Shown: one piece after another, positions 55,261 to 63,707 of the stretch
How positions within the stretch are numbered: the first letter of the stretch is position 1
How the letters are laid out: every line of letters starts with the position of its first letter
Source of the DNA: Haliea sp040221975
GTDB taxonomy: Bacteria; Pseudomonadota; Gammaproteobacteria; Pseudomonadales; Halieaceae
Length of the DNA: 64,000 nucleotides
Direction of reading: 5' to 3'
Assembly (NCBI GenBank): GCA_040221975.1
Contig: JAVJWR010000029.1
Location: forward strand, 127,940-191,939
Position numbers and translations under genes: made by a program
The notes under the pieces: generated by a model
Seen by the model: only the letters and a program-made list of their open reading frames with translations
Database searches by the model: none
What the model was told of the DNA's origin: nothing

Positions 55261-57597
55261 TCAGAACTGAAACTTGTACGTCAGATACCATTGCGTCGGA
55301 CGGGCGATCACAACCTCTCGCGATTGGAAGGCATCGCCGGCAACCCCTGTGACCAGGTAATCCTTGTCGGTCAGGTTGGTTGCGCCGAGTGTCAGGCGGT
55401 GTGTGTCGGCGGGACTCAGCCAACTGATACTGGCGTCGACCACGGTATAGCTGTCTTGCGCGATCACAGCTGTGTTGAAGGTATCGTTGAAGGTCTGTGA
55501 CTGATAAGCGGCGTTGGCGCGGGTGATAATGGCCGCGCCACTCTCCAGGACAAACTCTTTGGAGGCGGCCAGATTGAGAGTCCACTCCGGTACCCGTTCG
55601 AAATCATTGCTTTTGGGGAACAGCGCGGTGGCCTCATCCAGCTCATCATAGGAGGCGTCGATATAACCCACCCCGGCGTCGAACACCCAGCCTCCACCGG
55701 GCACCAGCTTGGCCTCAAGCTCAAAGCCATCGATACTCGCGCTGCCGGCGTTTTCGGTAACCGGAGCGACACTGGTAAATACCTGGATCTGCAGGTCGTC
55801 ATAATCAGTATGAAATACCGCGCCGTTCACGGTGAAGCGGTTGTCGGCGGACGCGTACTTGAAACCGAGTTCGTAGACTTCGACAAACTCAGGGTCAAAC
55901 GTTGGAATAAGATCGATATCCGGTGTCCCGGCAGGCGCTGTGAAACCGGCGACGATGGGAGGGAATACCCGCTGGGTAAAACCACCCGATTTGAAACCCT
56001 CCGAGTAACTTCCGTAGATCATCAGGGCGTCTTTCACCTGATAGGCGAGAGTCACCATCGGTGTCGTCTCCTCGATCTCTATTTCCTTCTCCACGAAGGG
56101 AAGGACGCGTTCGCCTGGCTGCATGAAAGGCGCATCGAGTTGAGGGTCTCCGGTACCAGAGAATGGGTTGCTGAAGATTATCTGGTCGGGCAGGAACTTC
56201 TTGTTTTCCTCGGTATAGCGCAGGCCAAGGGTGAGACTCCACTTTTGCGCAAAGTCGTAGGTAAGCTGACCGTAAACGGCCCGGGCTTCATTGTCGAAGG
56301 CACCACCACTGCGAAAGCTCGAGATGGCGAAATCGAGCAGATTGATGTTGTCGCCCTCTTCCTTGAAATAGTAGGCACCCAGAATCCAGCTCAGCGCATT
56401 CGCTTCACCCAGTAGCTGGAACTCCTGGCTGAACTGCTCCTGTTGCAGATCGTCGAAGAACTGGGATATCAGCAGCGGAGAGTGATCGCCGTCGCGGGAA
56501 AACTGGCTGTCCAGGTCACGAAATGCCGTGATGGAACGCAACTCAAGACCTTCACTGACAGCCCAGCCTATGTTCGCGCTCGCCCCCCACAGATCCAGTT
56601 CTGAAAATGCCGGGGCCGTGCCGGCATTAAAGTCATCGCCCTGAATATAACGGTTGTCGTAACAACCCGGGACGGCCAGGTTCAGCTCCATGCCGGGTAC
56701 CGCGCAGGGCGCGGGCGGACCACCGGCAGCGAGGTTGGCGCCGACATTGTGGATGACGGCCATGGGCGGCGTCTGTGGGTCTATCGGGTTGCCCAGGTTG
56801 ATGTCCGCCAGGGTAAAGGCGGGTCCGATCTCGCGATCCCGCGTTGCGTCCAGCGCCAGATCCACCGTCAGGTTTGTCGTGGGCAACCAACGCAGAGCAA
56901 CTCTTCCTGTCAGGGTGTCGTCATCGCCCAGATCAATGCCGTCTTCCCGGGTCACGTAGCCGTCGCGGTTGAAACTTGCCATGCTCAGTGAGGAGAACAG
57001 TGTATCGCCTAAAGGGACATCGACATTTGCCGAGAGATCAGCGCGGTTGTCATCTCCCACGGTCACCGATGCGCTGCCGCCGAGTTCGGGGCCCGGCTTG
57101 CGGGTGGTCAGGCTGATCGCGCCGCCTATCGTGTTTCGACCGAACAGGGTCCCCTGCGGGCCGCGCAGGACTTCTACCTGTTCGACATCGATCAGGTCCA
57201 GAATCGCACCCACGGAGCGGGCGATATACACCCCGTCCACATAGATGCCTACCCCCGGCTCCGTGGTGGGCAGGAATTCTTTCTGGCCCACGCCCCTGAT
57301 GTAGACGGCCGCGGAATTACTGGAGCCGCTGAAGCTGGGGTTGTTCTGAAACGTCAGGTTGGGCGTGTAACTGGCCAGTTGCCCGATATTGGTAACGCCG
57401 CGATATTCGAGCGTGTCTCCCGAGAATGCCGAGATGGCGATGGGCGCGTCCTGCAGGCCCTCTTCGCGTTTGCGCGCGGTGACCACCACCTCTTCCAGTA
57501 ATGCTGAGGTTCTGTCCTTTTGTGCATAGGCAGGCAAGGCGAGCGGGAAGACAAATAGCGGCAGCGCCGCGAATGCCAGTGTTTTGCAGTGGACCAT
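55261..57597 (-). CDS. TonB-dependent receptor
   Basis: A 778-residue outer membrane receptor and the first gene of the monooxygenase cluster. It has a signal peptide ending near AYAQKD, TonB-box-like LLEEVVVTARKREEGLQDAP, plug motif VEVLRGPQGTLFGRNTIGG and terminal YLTYKFQF. GGGAG lies five bases before the ATG. Same receptor class as the one at 30463. It probably imports the cluster's lipophilic substrate. Confidence 0.92.
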   Translation of the reverse strand: MVHCKTLAFAALPLFVFPLALPAYAQKDRTSALLEEVVVTARKREEGLQDAPIAISAFSGDTLEYRGVTNIGQLASYTPNLTFQNNPSFSGSSNSAAVYIRGVGQKEFLPTTEPGVGIYVDGVYIARSVGAILDLIDVEQVEVLRGPQGTLFGRNTIGGAISLTTRKPGPELGGSASVTVGDDNRADLSANVDVPLGDTLFSSLSMASFNRDGYVTREDGIDLGDDDTLTGRVALRWLPTTNLTVDLALDATRDREIGPAFTLADINLGNPIDPQTPPMAVIHNVGANLAAGGPPAPCAVPGMELNLAVPGCYDNRYIQGDDFNAGTAPAFSELDLWGASANIGWAVSEGLELRSITAFRDLDSQFSRDGDHSPLLISQFFDDLQQEQFSQEFQLLGEANALSWILGAYYFKEEGDNINLLDFAISSFRSGGAFDNEARAVYGQLTYDFAQKWSLTLGLRYTEENKKFLPDQIIFSNPFSGTGDPQLDAPFMQPGERVLPFVEKEIEIEETTPMVTLAYQVKDALMIYGSYSEGFKSGGFTQRVFPPIVAGFTAPAGTPDIDLIPTFDPEFVEVYELGFKYASADNRFTVNGAVFHTDYDDLQIQVFTSVAPVTENAGSASIDGFELEAKLVPGGGWVFDAGVGYIDASYDELDEATALFPKSNDFERVPEWTLNLAASKEFVLESGAAIITRANAAYQSQTFNDTFNTAVIAQDSYTVVDASISWLSPADTHRLTLGATNLTDKDYLVTGVAGDAFQSREVVIARPTQWYLTYKFQF

Positions 57598-57892
57598 GAT
57601 TGCTCCCGGATGAGTTATGTTTTTATCATCGTGTTTTTGTCCTGGATCAATTATTGGCAGGAATAAAGCGACATAACTATTCAGTTACTGCAGGCAATGT
57701 GCAGTTGCTGCGGATTTTTCGGTGCGGTGGGTCGTGTCTCTGCTTGCCCGGTGTTCGGGAGAGCGAAATTTCGAGGCGAGAAGTTTTTTTGGTGTCGCTG
57801 AGGCAGGATATCTATCGCGCCGCCGTCGGCGGCACCTTGGTCGGCGGCTCGCGGAGATCCAGGTAAAGCTGAACTGTTGCTGCAGGCTGTTG
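57598..57892. other. Promoter region of the TonB receptor operon, 295 bp
   Basis: No gene seen. On the minus strand a weak TTGATC/GATAAA pair lies just upstream of the receptor gene. GCCGCC/GGCGGC inverted repeats near 57822-57836 and a GGCTGT/ACAGCC hairpin at the stop of the corC-like gene are the only other structures. Confidence 0.35.
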
Positions 57893-59176
57893 CTACAGCC
57901 AGCCCTTCAGCTTGCCCTTGGCCTTGGCCGGGGAGGCCCGCACCGCCTGGATCACGTTGCCCTGCAGCTCGAGAATTTCAAAGCGGTAGCCGGCGATTGC
58001 CAGGCCGGCGTTGCCGTCCGGGAACGACTCCAGGTACTCCAGAATCAGCCCACTGAGGGTTTTCGGCCCGTCTGTCGGCAGTTGCCAGTCGAGGGACTTG
58101 TTGACCTCCCGCAGGTTGGCGTTGCCGGCGATGATGTAGCTGCCGTCACGCTGGGCAAAAATGGTCTCGTTGTCGTCCCCCATGCGCGAGGTGAACTCGC
58201 CCACGATCTCCTCGAGAATATCCTCGAGAGCGACAATCCCCATGACCTCGCCGTACTCGTCCACCACAATCGCCAGCCGCAGCTTGTTCTTCTGGAAATG
58301 CACCAGCTGGGTGTGCAGCGGCGTGCTCTCGGGAATGAAGTAGGGTTTGTCCATCTCCCGTTCCAGCGCGTCCCGGTCCAGGCCCTGCTTGTCGATGATG
58401 CGGCTGATATTGCGCATGTGCAGGACGCCGACGATATTGTTGATATCGTCGCGCCAGACCGGCAGGCGGGTATGGTTGCTGGCCTGGACGCAGCGCAGGA
58501 TCTCCTCGTCACTGTCGTCCAGGTCGATGCCGTAGACCTCATTACGCGGCACCATCACGTCATCCACTGAAACTTCCTCGAGATCGAGGATGTTCAGCAG
58601 CATGCCGCGATGGCGGGGTGGAATCAGCGCGCCGGCCTCGGTAACGATGGTGCGCAGCTCCTCGGACGAGACGTGCTCCTCCTTGGCCGCGGCGGGGTCC
58701 ACGCCCAGCAGGCGCAGCAGGCCGTTGGTGACACTGTTGACCAGCCAGACCACCGGGTACATCAGTTTCATCAGCGGCAGCAGGACGATACTGAACGGAA
58801 AGGCAACGCGCTCCGGGTGCAGCGCGGCAATGGTCTTGGGGGTGATTTCCGCGAACACCAGGATGACCAGGGTCAGGACAATGGTGGCGATCGCGATCCC
58901 GGCGTCCCCCCACAGGCGAATGGCGATCACGGTGGCGATGGCGGAGGCAAGGATGTTGACCGCATTGTTGCCGATCAGGATCAGGCCGATCAGCCGGTCC
59001 GGCCTCTCCAGCAGCTTGCTGGCGCGACGGGCGCCCCTGTGGTTCTGCTTGCGGAGATGCTTCAGCCGGTAGCGGTTGAGGGACATCATCCCGGTTTCCG
59101 AGCTGGAGAAGAAGCCGGACAGCAGAATGAGGATTACCAGGACTGAGTATAAGAGACCCAGCGGTGCTTCGTTCAA
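57893..59176 (-). CDS. CNNM/CorC (HlyC/CorC) family membrane protein
   Basis: A 427-residue inner membrane protein. The N-terminal CNNM domain has about four membrane segments (LSGFFSSSETGMMSLNRYRL, then IGNNAVNILASAIAT). Two CBS domains follow (VDDVMVPRNEVYGID and FIPESTPLHTQLV with VDEYGEVMGIVALEDILEE) and a C-terminal CorC/HlyC domain. Relatives take part in Mg2+/Co2+ export. The start is a TTG. It is next to ypjD and ffh, an arrangement I know from related gammaproteobacteria. Confidence 0.92.
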   Translation of the reverse strand: MNEAPLGLLYSVLVILILLSGFFSSSETGMMSLNRYRLKHLRKQNHRGARRASKLLERPDRLIGLILIGNNAVNILASAIATVIAIRLWGDAGIAIATIVLTLVILVFAEITPKTIAALHPERVAFPFSIVLLPLMKLMYPVVWLVNSVTNGLLRLLGVDPAAAKEEHVSSEELRTIVTEAGALIPPRHRGMLLNILDLEEVSVDDVMVPRNEVYGIDLDDSDEEILRCVQASNHTRLPVWRDDINNIVGVLHMRNISRIIDKQGLDRDALEREMDKPYFIPESTPLHTQLVHFQKNKLRLAIVVDEYGEVMGIVALEDILEEIVGEFTSRMGDDNETIFAQRDGSYIIAGNANLREVNKSLDWQLPTDGPKTLSGLILEYLESFPDGNAGLAIAGYRFEILELQGNVIQAVRASPAKAKGKLKGWL

Positions 59177-59268
59177 AGCGGGGGCGAACCTATGACATGA
59201 ATGGACCGGCTATCTTGAAGAAAAAGCAGGGCGGGAGCAAGTGCCGTGGATCATCAATTGCAGGCGGC

Positions 59269-60072
59269 TCAACCGCGCTGCAGGACCAGCTCCAGGACCA
59301 GTTTGGAGCCAAAGAAGGCCAGCATGAGCAGGGCAAAGCCACCCAGGGTAAAGCGTACCGCGGTCTGGCTGCGCCAACCCATGCGGTATCGACCCCAGAG
59401 CAGGGTGGAGTAGATCACCCAGGCGATCAGTGTCAGCACGGTCTTGTGCACCAGGTGCTGGGCGAAGATATCGTCCAGGAACAGGAAGCCGGAAACGATG
59501 GCCAGGGTCAGCAGCACGACGCCGGCCCAGAGCAGTTCAAACAGCATGGTCTCCATCAGCTGTAGCGGTGGCAGGAAGCTGACGATGCCCACGGCGTGGT
59601 GGTGCTTGAGCTGGCGGTCCTGTACCGCCAGCAGTGCCGCCTGAGCCGCTGCCAGGGTCAGTACCGCGTACGCCAGGATAGAGGACGCAATGTGCAGCAG
59701 CAGGCCATGACCCAGGCTTTCGGGGGTGGTACCGGAGTGCGGCGCAAAGGCAGAAACCAGGGTCGCGATCGCCGACAGTGGCATCAGGACCACCAGCAGA
59801 TTCTGCAGCGGGCGCCGCACCAGCCAGGCGAGGCAGGCGACGTTGATCACCAGGAAGATCAGGGCCGCGATTTTGTAGAACCCGAGGTGAACAGCGTGCT
59901 CGTCGAAGATGCTGAACCACGCCACCAGGGCGTGGCAGAGGAGGGCCACGGCACCCATGCCGATCACGGCGCCACTGAGCCGCGGTCGCCGCTGCAGGAT
60001 ATGCGTCAGATGCAGGCCCGCGGCAGCGAAGTACAGCAGCGCGGCAACAATGGCTAGCAGGGGCAGCGGCAT
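59269..60072 (-). CDS. ypjD: Inner membrane protein YpjD, cytochrome c assembly (CcsA) family
   Basis: A 267-residue protein with about eight membrane segments. The conserved stretch GTTPESLGHGLLLHIASSILAYAVL and the later LTLIAWVIYSTLLWGRYRMGWR are typical of YpjD/CcsA-like proteins. A heme-handling role is inferred from the family; E. coli YpjD itself is uncharacterised as far as I know. Divergent from ffh, as usual. Confidence 0.9.
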   Translation of the reverse strand: MPLPLLAIVAALLYFAAAGLHLTHILQRRPRLSGAVIGMGAVALLCHALVAWFSIFDEHAVHLGFYKIAALIFLVINVACLAWLVRRPLQNLLVVLMPLSAIATLVSAFAPHSGTTPESLGHGLLLHIASSILAYAVLTLAAAQAALLAVQDRQLKHHHAVGIVSFLPPLQLMETMLFELLWAGVVLLTLAIVSGFLFLDDIFAQHLVHKTVLTLIAWVIYSTLLWGRYRMGWRSQTAVRFTLGGFALLMLAFFGSKLVLELVLQRG

Positions 60073-60075
60073 GGT

Positions 60076-60104
60076 TTGGGGGTTGGACCCGGGTGGCGTA
60101 TACT
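60076..60104 (+). promoter_or_regulatory. Probable ffh promoter
   Basis: TTGGGG (60076-60081), 17 bases, TATACT (60099-60104). The -10 box matches 5/6. Transcription would start near 60111, 60 bases before the ffh start. Confidence 0.45.
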
Positions 60105-60170
60105 GCGTTCCTTTGTACCGATTTGTCCGGCCGGAATCAATAGCGCCGGCCGCTGCCGAGAGTCATTCCG

Positions 60171-61550
60171 ATGTTTGAGAGTCTTTCCGATCGCCTGTCG
60201 CAGAGTCTGCGCTCCATTACCGGCAAGGCGCGCCTCAGCGAAGACAATATCCAGGACACCCTGCGCGAAGTGCGCATGGCGCTGCTGGAGGCGGACGTGG
60301 CACTGCCCGTGGTCAAGGATTTCGTCGAGGCGGTAAAACAGCGTGCCCTGGGTCAGGAGGTCATGAAGAGCCTGAGCCCGGGCCAGGCCTTCCTGCGGAT
60401 TGTGCAGGCGGAGCTGGAAGCGGTGATGGGGTCCTCCAATGAGGGTCTCAATCTCGCGGTGCAGCCGCCGGCTGTCATCCTCATGGCCGGCCTGCAGGGC
60501 GCGGGCAAGACCACATCGGTGGCCAAGCTGGCGCGGCTGTTGAAGGAGCGGGACAAGAAGTCGGTCACCGTGGTCAGCGCCGATGTCTACCGGCCCGCTG
60601 CCATCAAGCAGCTGGAGACCCTCGCCGCCGAGGTCGGGGCGGATTTCTTCCCCAGCGAGCCTGAGCAGAAGCCGGTGGATATTGTTCGCGCGGCGATGAA
60701 CCATGCCCGCATCCGCTTCAGCGACGTATTGATCATCGACACTGCCGGCCGCCTGGCGGTCGACGAGGCGATGATGGCCGAGATTGCGGAGCTGCACCGG
60801 ATCAGCAAGCCGGCGGAAACCCTGTTTGTGGTCGACGCCATGACCGGCCAGGATGCCGCGACGACAGCCAAGGCCTTTGGCGAAGCCCTGCCCCTGACCG
60901 GGGTTATCCTGACCAAGGTTGATGCAGACAGTCGCGGGGGCGCCGCCCTGTCGGTGCGCACCATTACCGGCAAGCCGATCAAGTTCCTCGGGGTAGGCGA
61001 AAAGACCCAGGCCCTGGATCCGTTCCACCCGGACCGTCTGGCCTCGCGCATCCTGGGCATGGGCGATGTGCTCTCGCTGATCGAGGAGGCGGAGCAGAAG
61101 GTCGACAAGGACAAGGCCGAGCGTCTGGCGCGCAAGGTCAAGAAAGGCGGCCGCTTCGACCTCGAGGACTTCCGCGACCAGTTGCAGCAGATGAACAACA
61201 TGGGTGGCATCACCGGCATGCTGGACAAGCTGCCGGGCATGGGCAACGTGGCGCAGATGGCACAGCAGAATGTGGACATGAAAATGTTCGCGCGCATGGA
61301 GGCGATGATCAACTCGATGACGCCCCGGGAGCGCCGCAACCCCGACCTCATTGTCGGCTCGCGCAAGCGCCGTATCACCCAGGGTTCGGGTACCCAGGTG
61401 CAGGACCTGAATCGCCTGCTGAAGCAGCACAAGCAGATGCAGAAAATGATGAAAAAGATGAAGGGCGGGGGCATGGAGAAGATGATGCGCGGCCTCGGTG
61501 GCATGATGCCCCCCGGCGGTGGCTCTGGCGGCGGCTTCCCGTTTCGGTAA
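60171..61550 (+). CDS. ffh: Signal recognition particle protein Ffh
   Basis: A 459-residue SRP GTPase that, with 4.5S RNA and FtsY, targets membrane proteins to the translocon. The N domain comes first, then the G domain with GLQGAGKTTSVAKLA, DTAGRLAVDE and TKVDADSRGG. The methionine-rich M domain (GMLDKLPGMGNVAQM onward) binds the signal peptide and RNA. The Gly/Met-rich tail ends GGGFPFR. Length and architecture are normal. Confidence 0.97.
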   Translation: MFESLSDRLSQSLRSITGKARLSEDNIQDTLREVRMALLEADVALPVVKDFVEAVKQRALGQEVMKSLSPGQAFLRIVQAELEAVMGSSNEGLNLAVQPPAVILMAGLQGAGKTTSVAKLARLLKERDKKSVTVVSADVYRPAAIKQLETLAAEVGADFFPSEPEQKPVDIVRAAMNHARIRFSDVLIIDTAGRLAVDEAMMAEIAELHRISKPAETLFVVDAMTGQDAATTAKAFGEALPLTGVILTKVDADSRGGAALSVRTITGKPIKFLGVGEKTQALDPFHPDRLASRILGMGDVLSLIEEAEQKVDKDKAERLARKVKKGGRFDLEDFRDQLQQMNNMGGITGMLDKLPGMGNVAQMAQQNVDMKMFARMEAMINSMTPRERRNPDLIVGSRKRRITQGSGTQVQDLNRLLKQHKQMQKMMKKMKGGGMEKMMRGLGGMMPPGGGSGGGFPFR

Positions 61551-61628
61551 GCCAGTGCCTCAACCACCTGAATTATCAGGTGATTGGGGCGCTGGCAGCG
61601 CTGAAAATTTCCGCCCGCGAGGGCTTTT
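61551..61628 (+). terminator. Hairpins after ffh
   Basis: A long imperfect hairpin (GCCAG...CACCTGA/TCAGGTG...CTGGC, 61551-61596) is followed by GCCC-GCGA-GGGC and four T (61613-61628). Either could end ffh transcription. The T-run is short, so termination may be partial. Confidence 0.4.
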
Positions 61629-61653
61629 AAAACCCGGTGAAGTTCCGTATGAT
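61625..61653 (+). promoter_or_regulatory. Possible promoter of the rpsP operon
   Basis: TATGAT (61648-61653) with a poor -35 (TTTTAA) 17 bases upstream. It would give a leader of about 85 bases before rpsP. Confidence 0.35.
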
Positions 61654-61746
61654 ACGCCACCTTTGCGGCCGTAGTGCCGGGTACTGGCGTGGATATGTCG
61701 GAAGTTTGGCCGCAGATCCCGACTCATTTTCAGGAAATAACCGAAT

Positions 61747-61995
61747 ATGGTAACAATTCGTCTTTCTCGTGGTGGTGCCAAGAAGCGCCCGTTCTATCAC
61801 CTGACAGTCACTGACAGCCGCAAGTCGCGTGATGGCCGTTTCATCGAGCGCGTGGGTTTCTTCAATCCCGTCGCCCGCGGCCAGGAAGTGCGTCTGCAAG
61901 TTAACGCCGAGCGTGTCGCTTTCTGGCAGGGCCAGGGCGCGCAGCTGTCCGAGCGCGTCGCCAAGCTGGTCAGGGAAGCTGGCACAGCCGCCTGA
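61747..61995 (+). CDS. rpsP: 30S ribosomal protein S16
   Basis: An 82-residue ribosomal protein of the small subunit beginning MVTIRLSRGGAKKRPFYHLT. AGGAAA lies about ten bases upstream. First gene of the standard rpsP-rimM-trmD-rplS operon. Confidence 0.98.
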   Translation: MVTIRLSRGGAKKRPFYHLTVTDSRKSRDGRFIERVGFFNPVARGQEVRLQVNAERVAFWQGQGAQLSERVAKLVREAGTAA

Positions 61996-62010
61996 GCCGG
62001 TACGGGTGGC

Positions 62011-62553
62011 ATGAGTGAAGCCGTTGCCAGCGACCGTCTCGTCATCGGCCGGATAACCGGCTGCTACGGGATCAAGGGCTGGGTCAAGATTCACTCCTAC
62101 ACCGAGCCGATGGAGAACTTCCTCGACTACGGTGGCTGGATGGTAGAGCGCCGCGGCGGCCTGGAGGCCATTGAGTTCGACTCTGGCCGGCGACAGGGCA
62201 AGGGCCTGGTGGCCCACATCCGCGGCATTGACGACCGCAACCTGGCGGAAACTTTCCAGGGGCTTGAGGTCAGCGTTGAAGGCGATATGCTGCCGGCGCT
62301 GGAAGAGGGCGATTATTACTGGCACCAGCTGCAGGGCATGCAGGTCTGGTGCGGCACGGAACAAGGCCAGGTGCTGCTCGGCGAAGTCGACTACCTGCTC
62401 GAAACCGGAGCCAACGATGTGCTGGTGATCAAGGCCTGTGAGGGCAGTATCGACCAGCGGGAACGTCTGATTCCCTGGCTCCCCGGCACCACTGTGAGGC
62501 AGGTTGACGAGACGGCAGGGCGAATCGAGGTGGATTGGTTCCCGGAGGACTAG
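62011..62553 (+). CDS. rimM: Ribosome maturation factor RimM
   Basis: A 180-residue 30S assembly factor. The N-terminal RimM domain (RITGCYGIKGWVKIHSYTEP) is followed by the PRC-barrel (YYWHQLQGMQV) and the end IPWLPGTTVRQVD. It binds S19 and helps 16S head maturation. 15 bp after rpsP. Confidence 0.97.
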   Translation: MSEAVASDRLVIGRITGCYGIKGWVKIHSYTEPMENFLDYGGWMVERRGGLEAIEFDSGRRQGKGLVAHIRGIDDRNLAETFQGLEVSVEGDMLPALEEGDYYWHQLQGMQVWCGTEQGQVLLGEVDYLLETGANDVLVIKACEGSIDQRERLIPWLPGTTVRQVDETAGRIEVDWFPED

Positions 62554-62558
62554 GGCAC

Positions 62559-63302
62559 ATGCATATAGCGGTAGTGACCCTGTTTCCGGAGATGTTCAGC
62601 GCCGTCAGCGAGCACGGGATCACCGGCCGCGCGGTGCAGCAGGGAGTGCTGGGCTTCAGCCTCAGCAACCCCCGCGAGTTTACGCAGGACCGTCATCGCA
62701 CGGTGGATGATCGCCCCTTCGGTGGCGGCCCCGGCATGGTGATGAAGGTGGCTCCCCTGGAGCGGGCCATTGCGGCCGCCAGGGAGCAGGCCGGGGCGCG
62801 CAGCCGCGTCATCTACCTGTCGCCGCAGGGGCAGCGGTTTGATCACCGCAGGGCGGTGAGCCTGGCGCAGGAACCGGCCCTGGTGCTGGTGGCGGGCCGC
62901 TACGAGGGCGTGGATGAGCGCCTGATCGAGAGCGAGATCGACGAAGAGCTCTCCCTCGGCGACTACGTCCTCAGCGGCGGCGAGCTGGCGGCGATGGTAG
63001 TGATGGATGCGGTTATCCGCCAGTTGCCGGGCGTGTTGGGGCACGAGCTGTCAGCGCAGGAGGACTCCTTCGCCAACGGCTTGCTGGATTGCCCGCACTA
63101 CACCCGCCCCGAAGAGTACCGGGGCAGGACGGTGCCGGAAGTATTGCTCAGCGGCGATCACGACAAGATCCGCCGCTGGCGCCTGAAGCAGGCGCTGGGC
63201 CGCACGCAGGAGCGGCGCCCGGATCTGCTGCGGGACAGGGCGTTGACGCCCGAGGAACAGGAGTTGCTGGCACTGTATCGCCAGGAGCGGGATTTGGCTT
63301 AA
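62559..63302 (+). CDS. trmD: tRNA (guanosine(37)-N1)-methyltransferase
   Basis: A 247-residue SPOUT enzyme methylating G37 of tRNAs. MHIAVVTLFPEMFSAV, GGGPGMVMK, the knotted site AGRYEGVDERLIES and LGDYVLSGGELAAMV are all present. The ATG at 62559 is preceded by GGAGGAC near the end of rimM. An earlier in-frame GTG at 62535 is unlikely. Confidence 0.97.
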   Translation: MHIAVVTLFPEMFSAVSEHGITGRAVQQGVLGFSLSNPREFTQDRHRTVDDRPFGGGPGMVMKVAPLERAIAAAREQAGARSRVIYLSPQGQRFDHRRAVSLAQEPALVLVAGRYEGVDERLIESEIDEELSLGDYVLSGGELAAMVVMDAVIRQLPGVLGHELSAQEDSFANGLLDCPHYTRPEEYRGRTVPEVLLSGDHDKIRRWRLKQALGRTQERRPDLLRDRALTPEEQELLALYRQERDLA

Positions 63303-63347
63303 TTTGCTAGCTGTGAAGCTAGGCACGGTAAACGACAGGAGCGCACC

Positions 63348-63707
63348 ATGAGCACCAACAAGATTATCTCTCAGCTAGATGCTGAACAAATGCAAAAGGA
63401 TCTGCCCGAGTTCAGCCCCGGTGACACCGTGGTCGTTCAGGTCAAGGTCAAGGAAGGCAACCGCGAGCGTCTGCAGGCTTTCGAAGGCGTCTGTATCGCC
63501 AAGCGCAGTCGCGGACTCAACTCTGCGTTTACCGTGCGCAAGATCTCCCACGGTGTTGGCGTCGAGCGTACCTTCCAGGCCTACAGCCCGCTGGTCGACA
63601 GCGTCACAGTCAAGCGTCGTGGCGACGTGCGCCAGGCCAAGCTGTACTACCTGCGCGAGCTGTCCGGCAGGGCGGCGCGGATCAAGGAGAAGCTGACCGC
63701 CCGTTGA
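63348..63707 (+). CDS. rplS: 50S ribosomal protein L19
   Basis: A 119-residue large-subunit protein at the 30S-50S interface, with FSPGDTVVVQVKVKEGNRER, KRSRGLNSAFTVRKI and the end AARIKEKLTAR. ACAGGAG precedes the ATG. The last 13 bases of its coding sequence belong to the left arm of the inverted repeat that fills the window end. Confidence 0.98.
   Translation: MSTNKIISQLDAEQMQKDLPEFSPGDTVVVQVKVKEGNRERLQAFEGVCIAKRSRGLNSAFTVRKISHGVGVERTFQAYSPLVDSVTVKRRGDVRQAKLYYLRELSGRAARIKEKLTAR

Noticed and set aside
60054..61430. 458-residue minus-strand open frame opposite ffh
   Set aside because: It is the antisense shadow of a highly conserved gene in GC-rich DNA, with His/Gln/Arg-rich nonsense composition.
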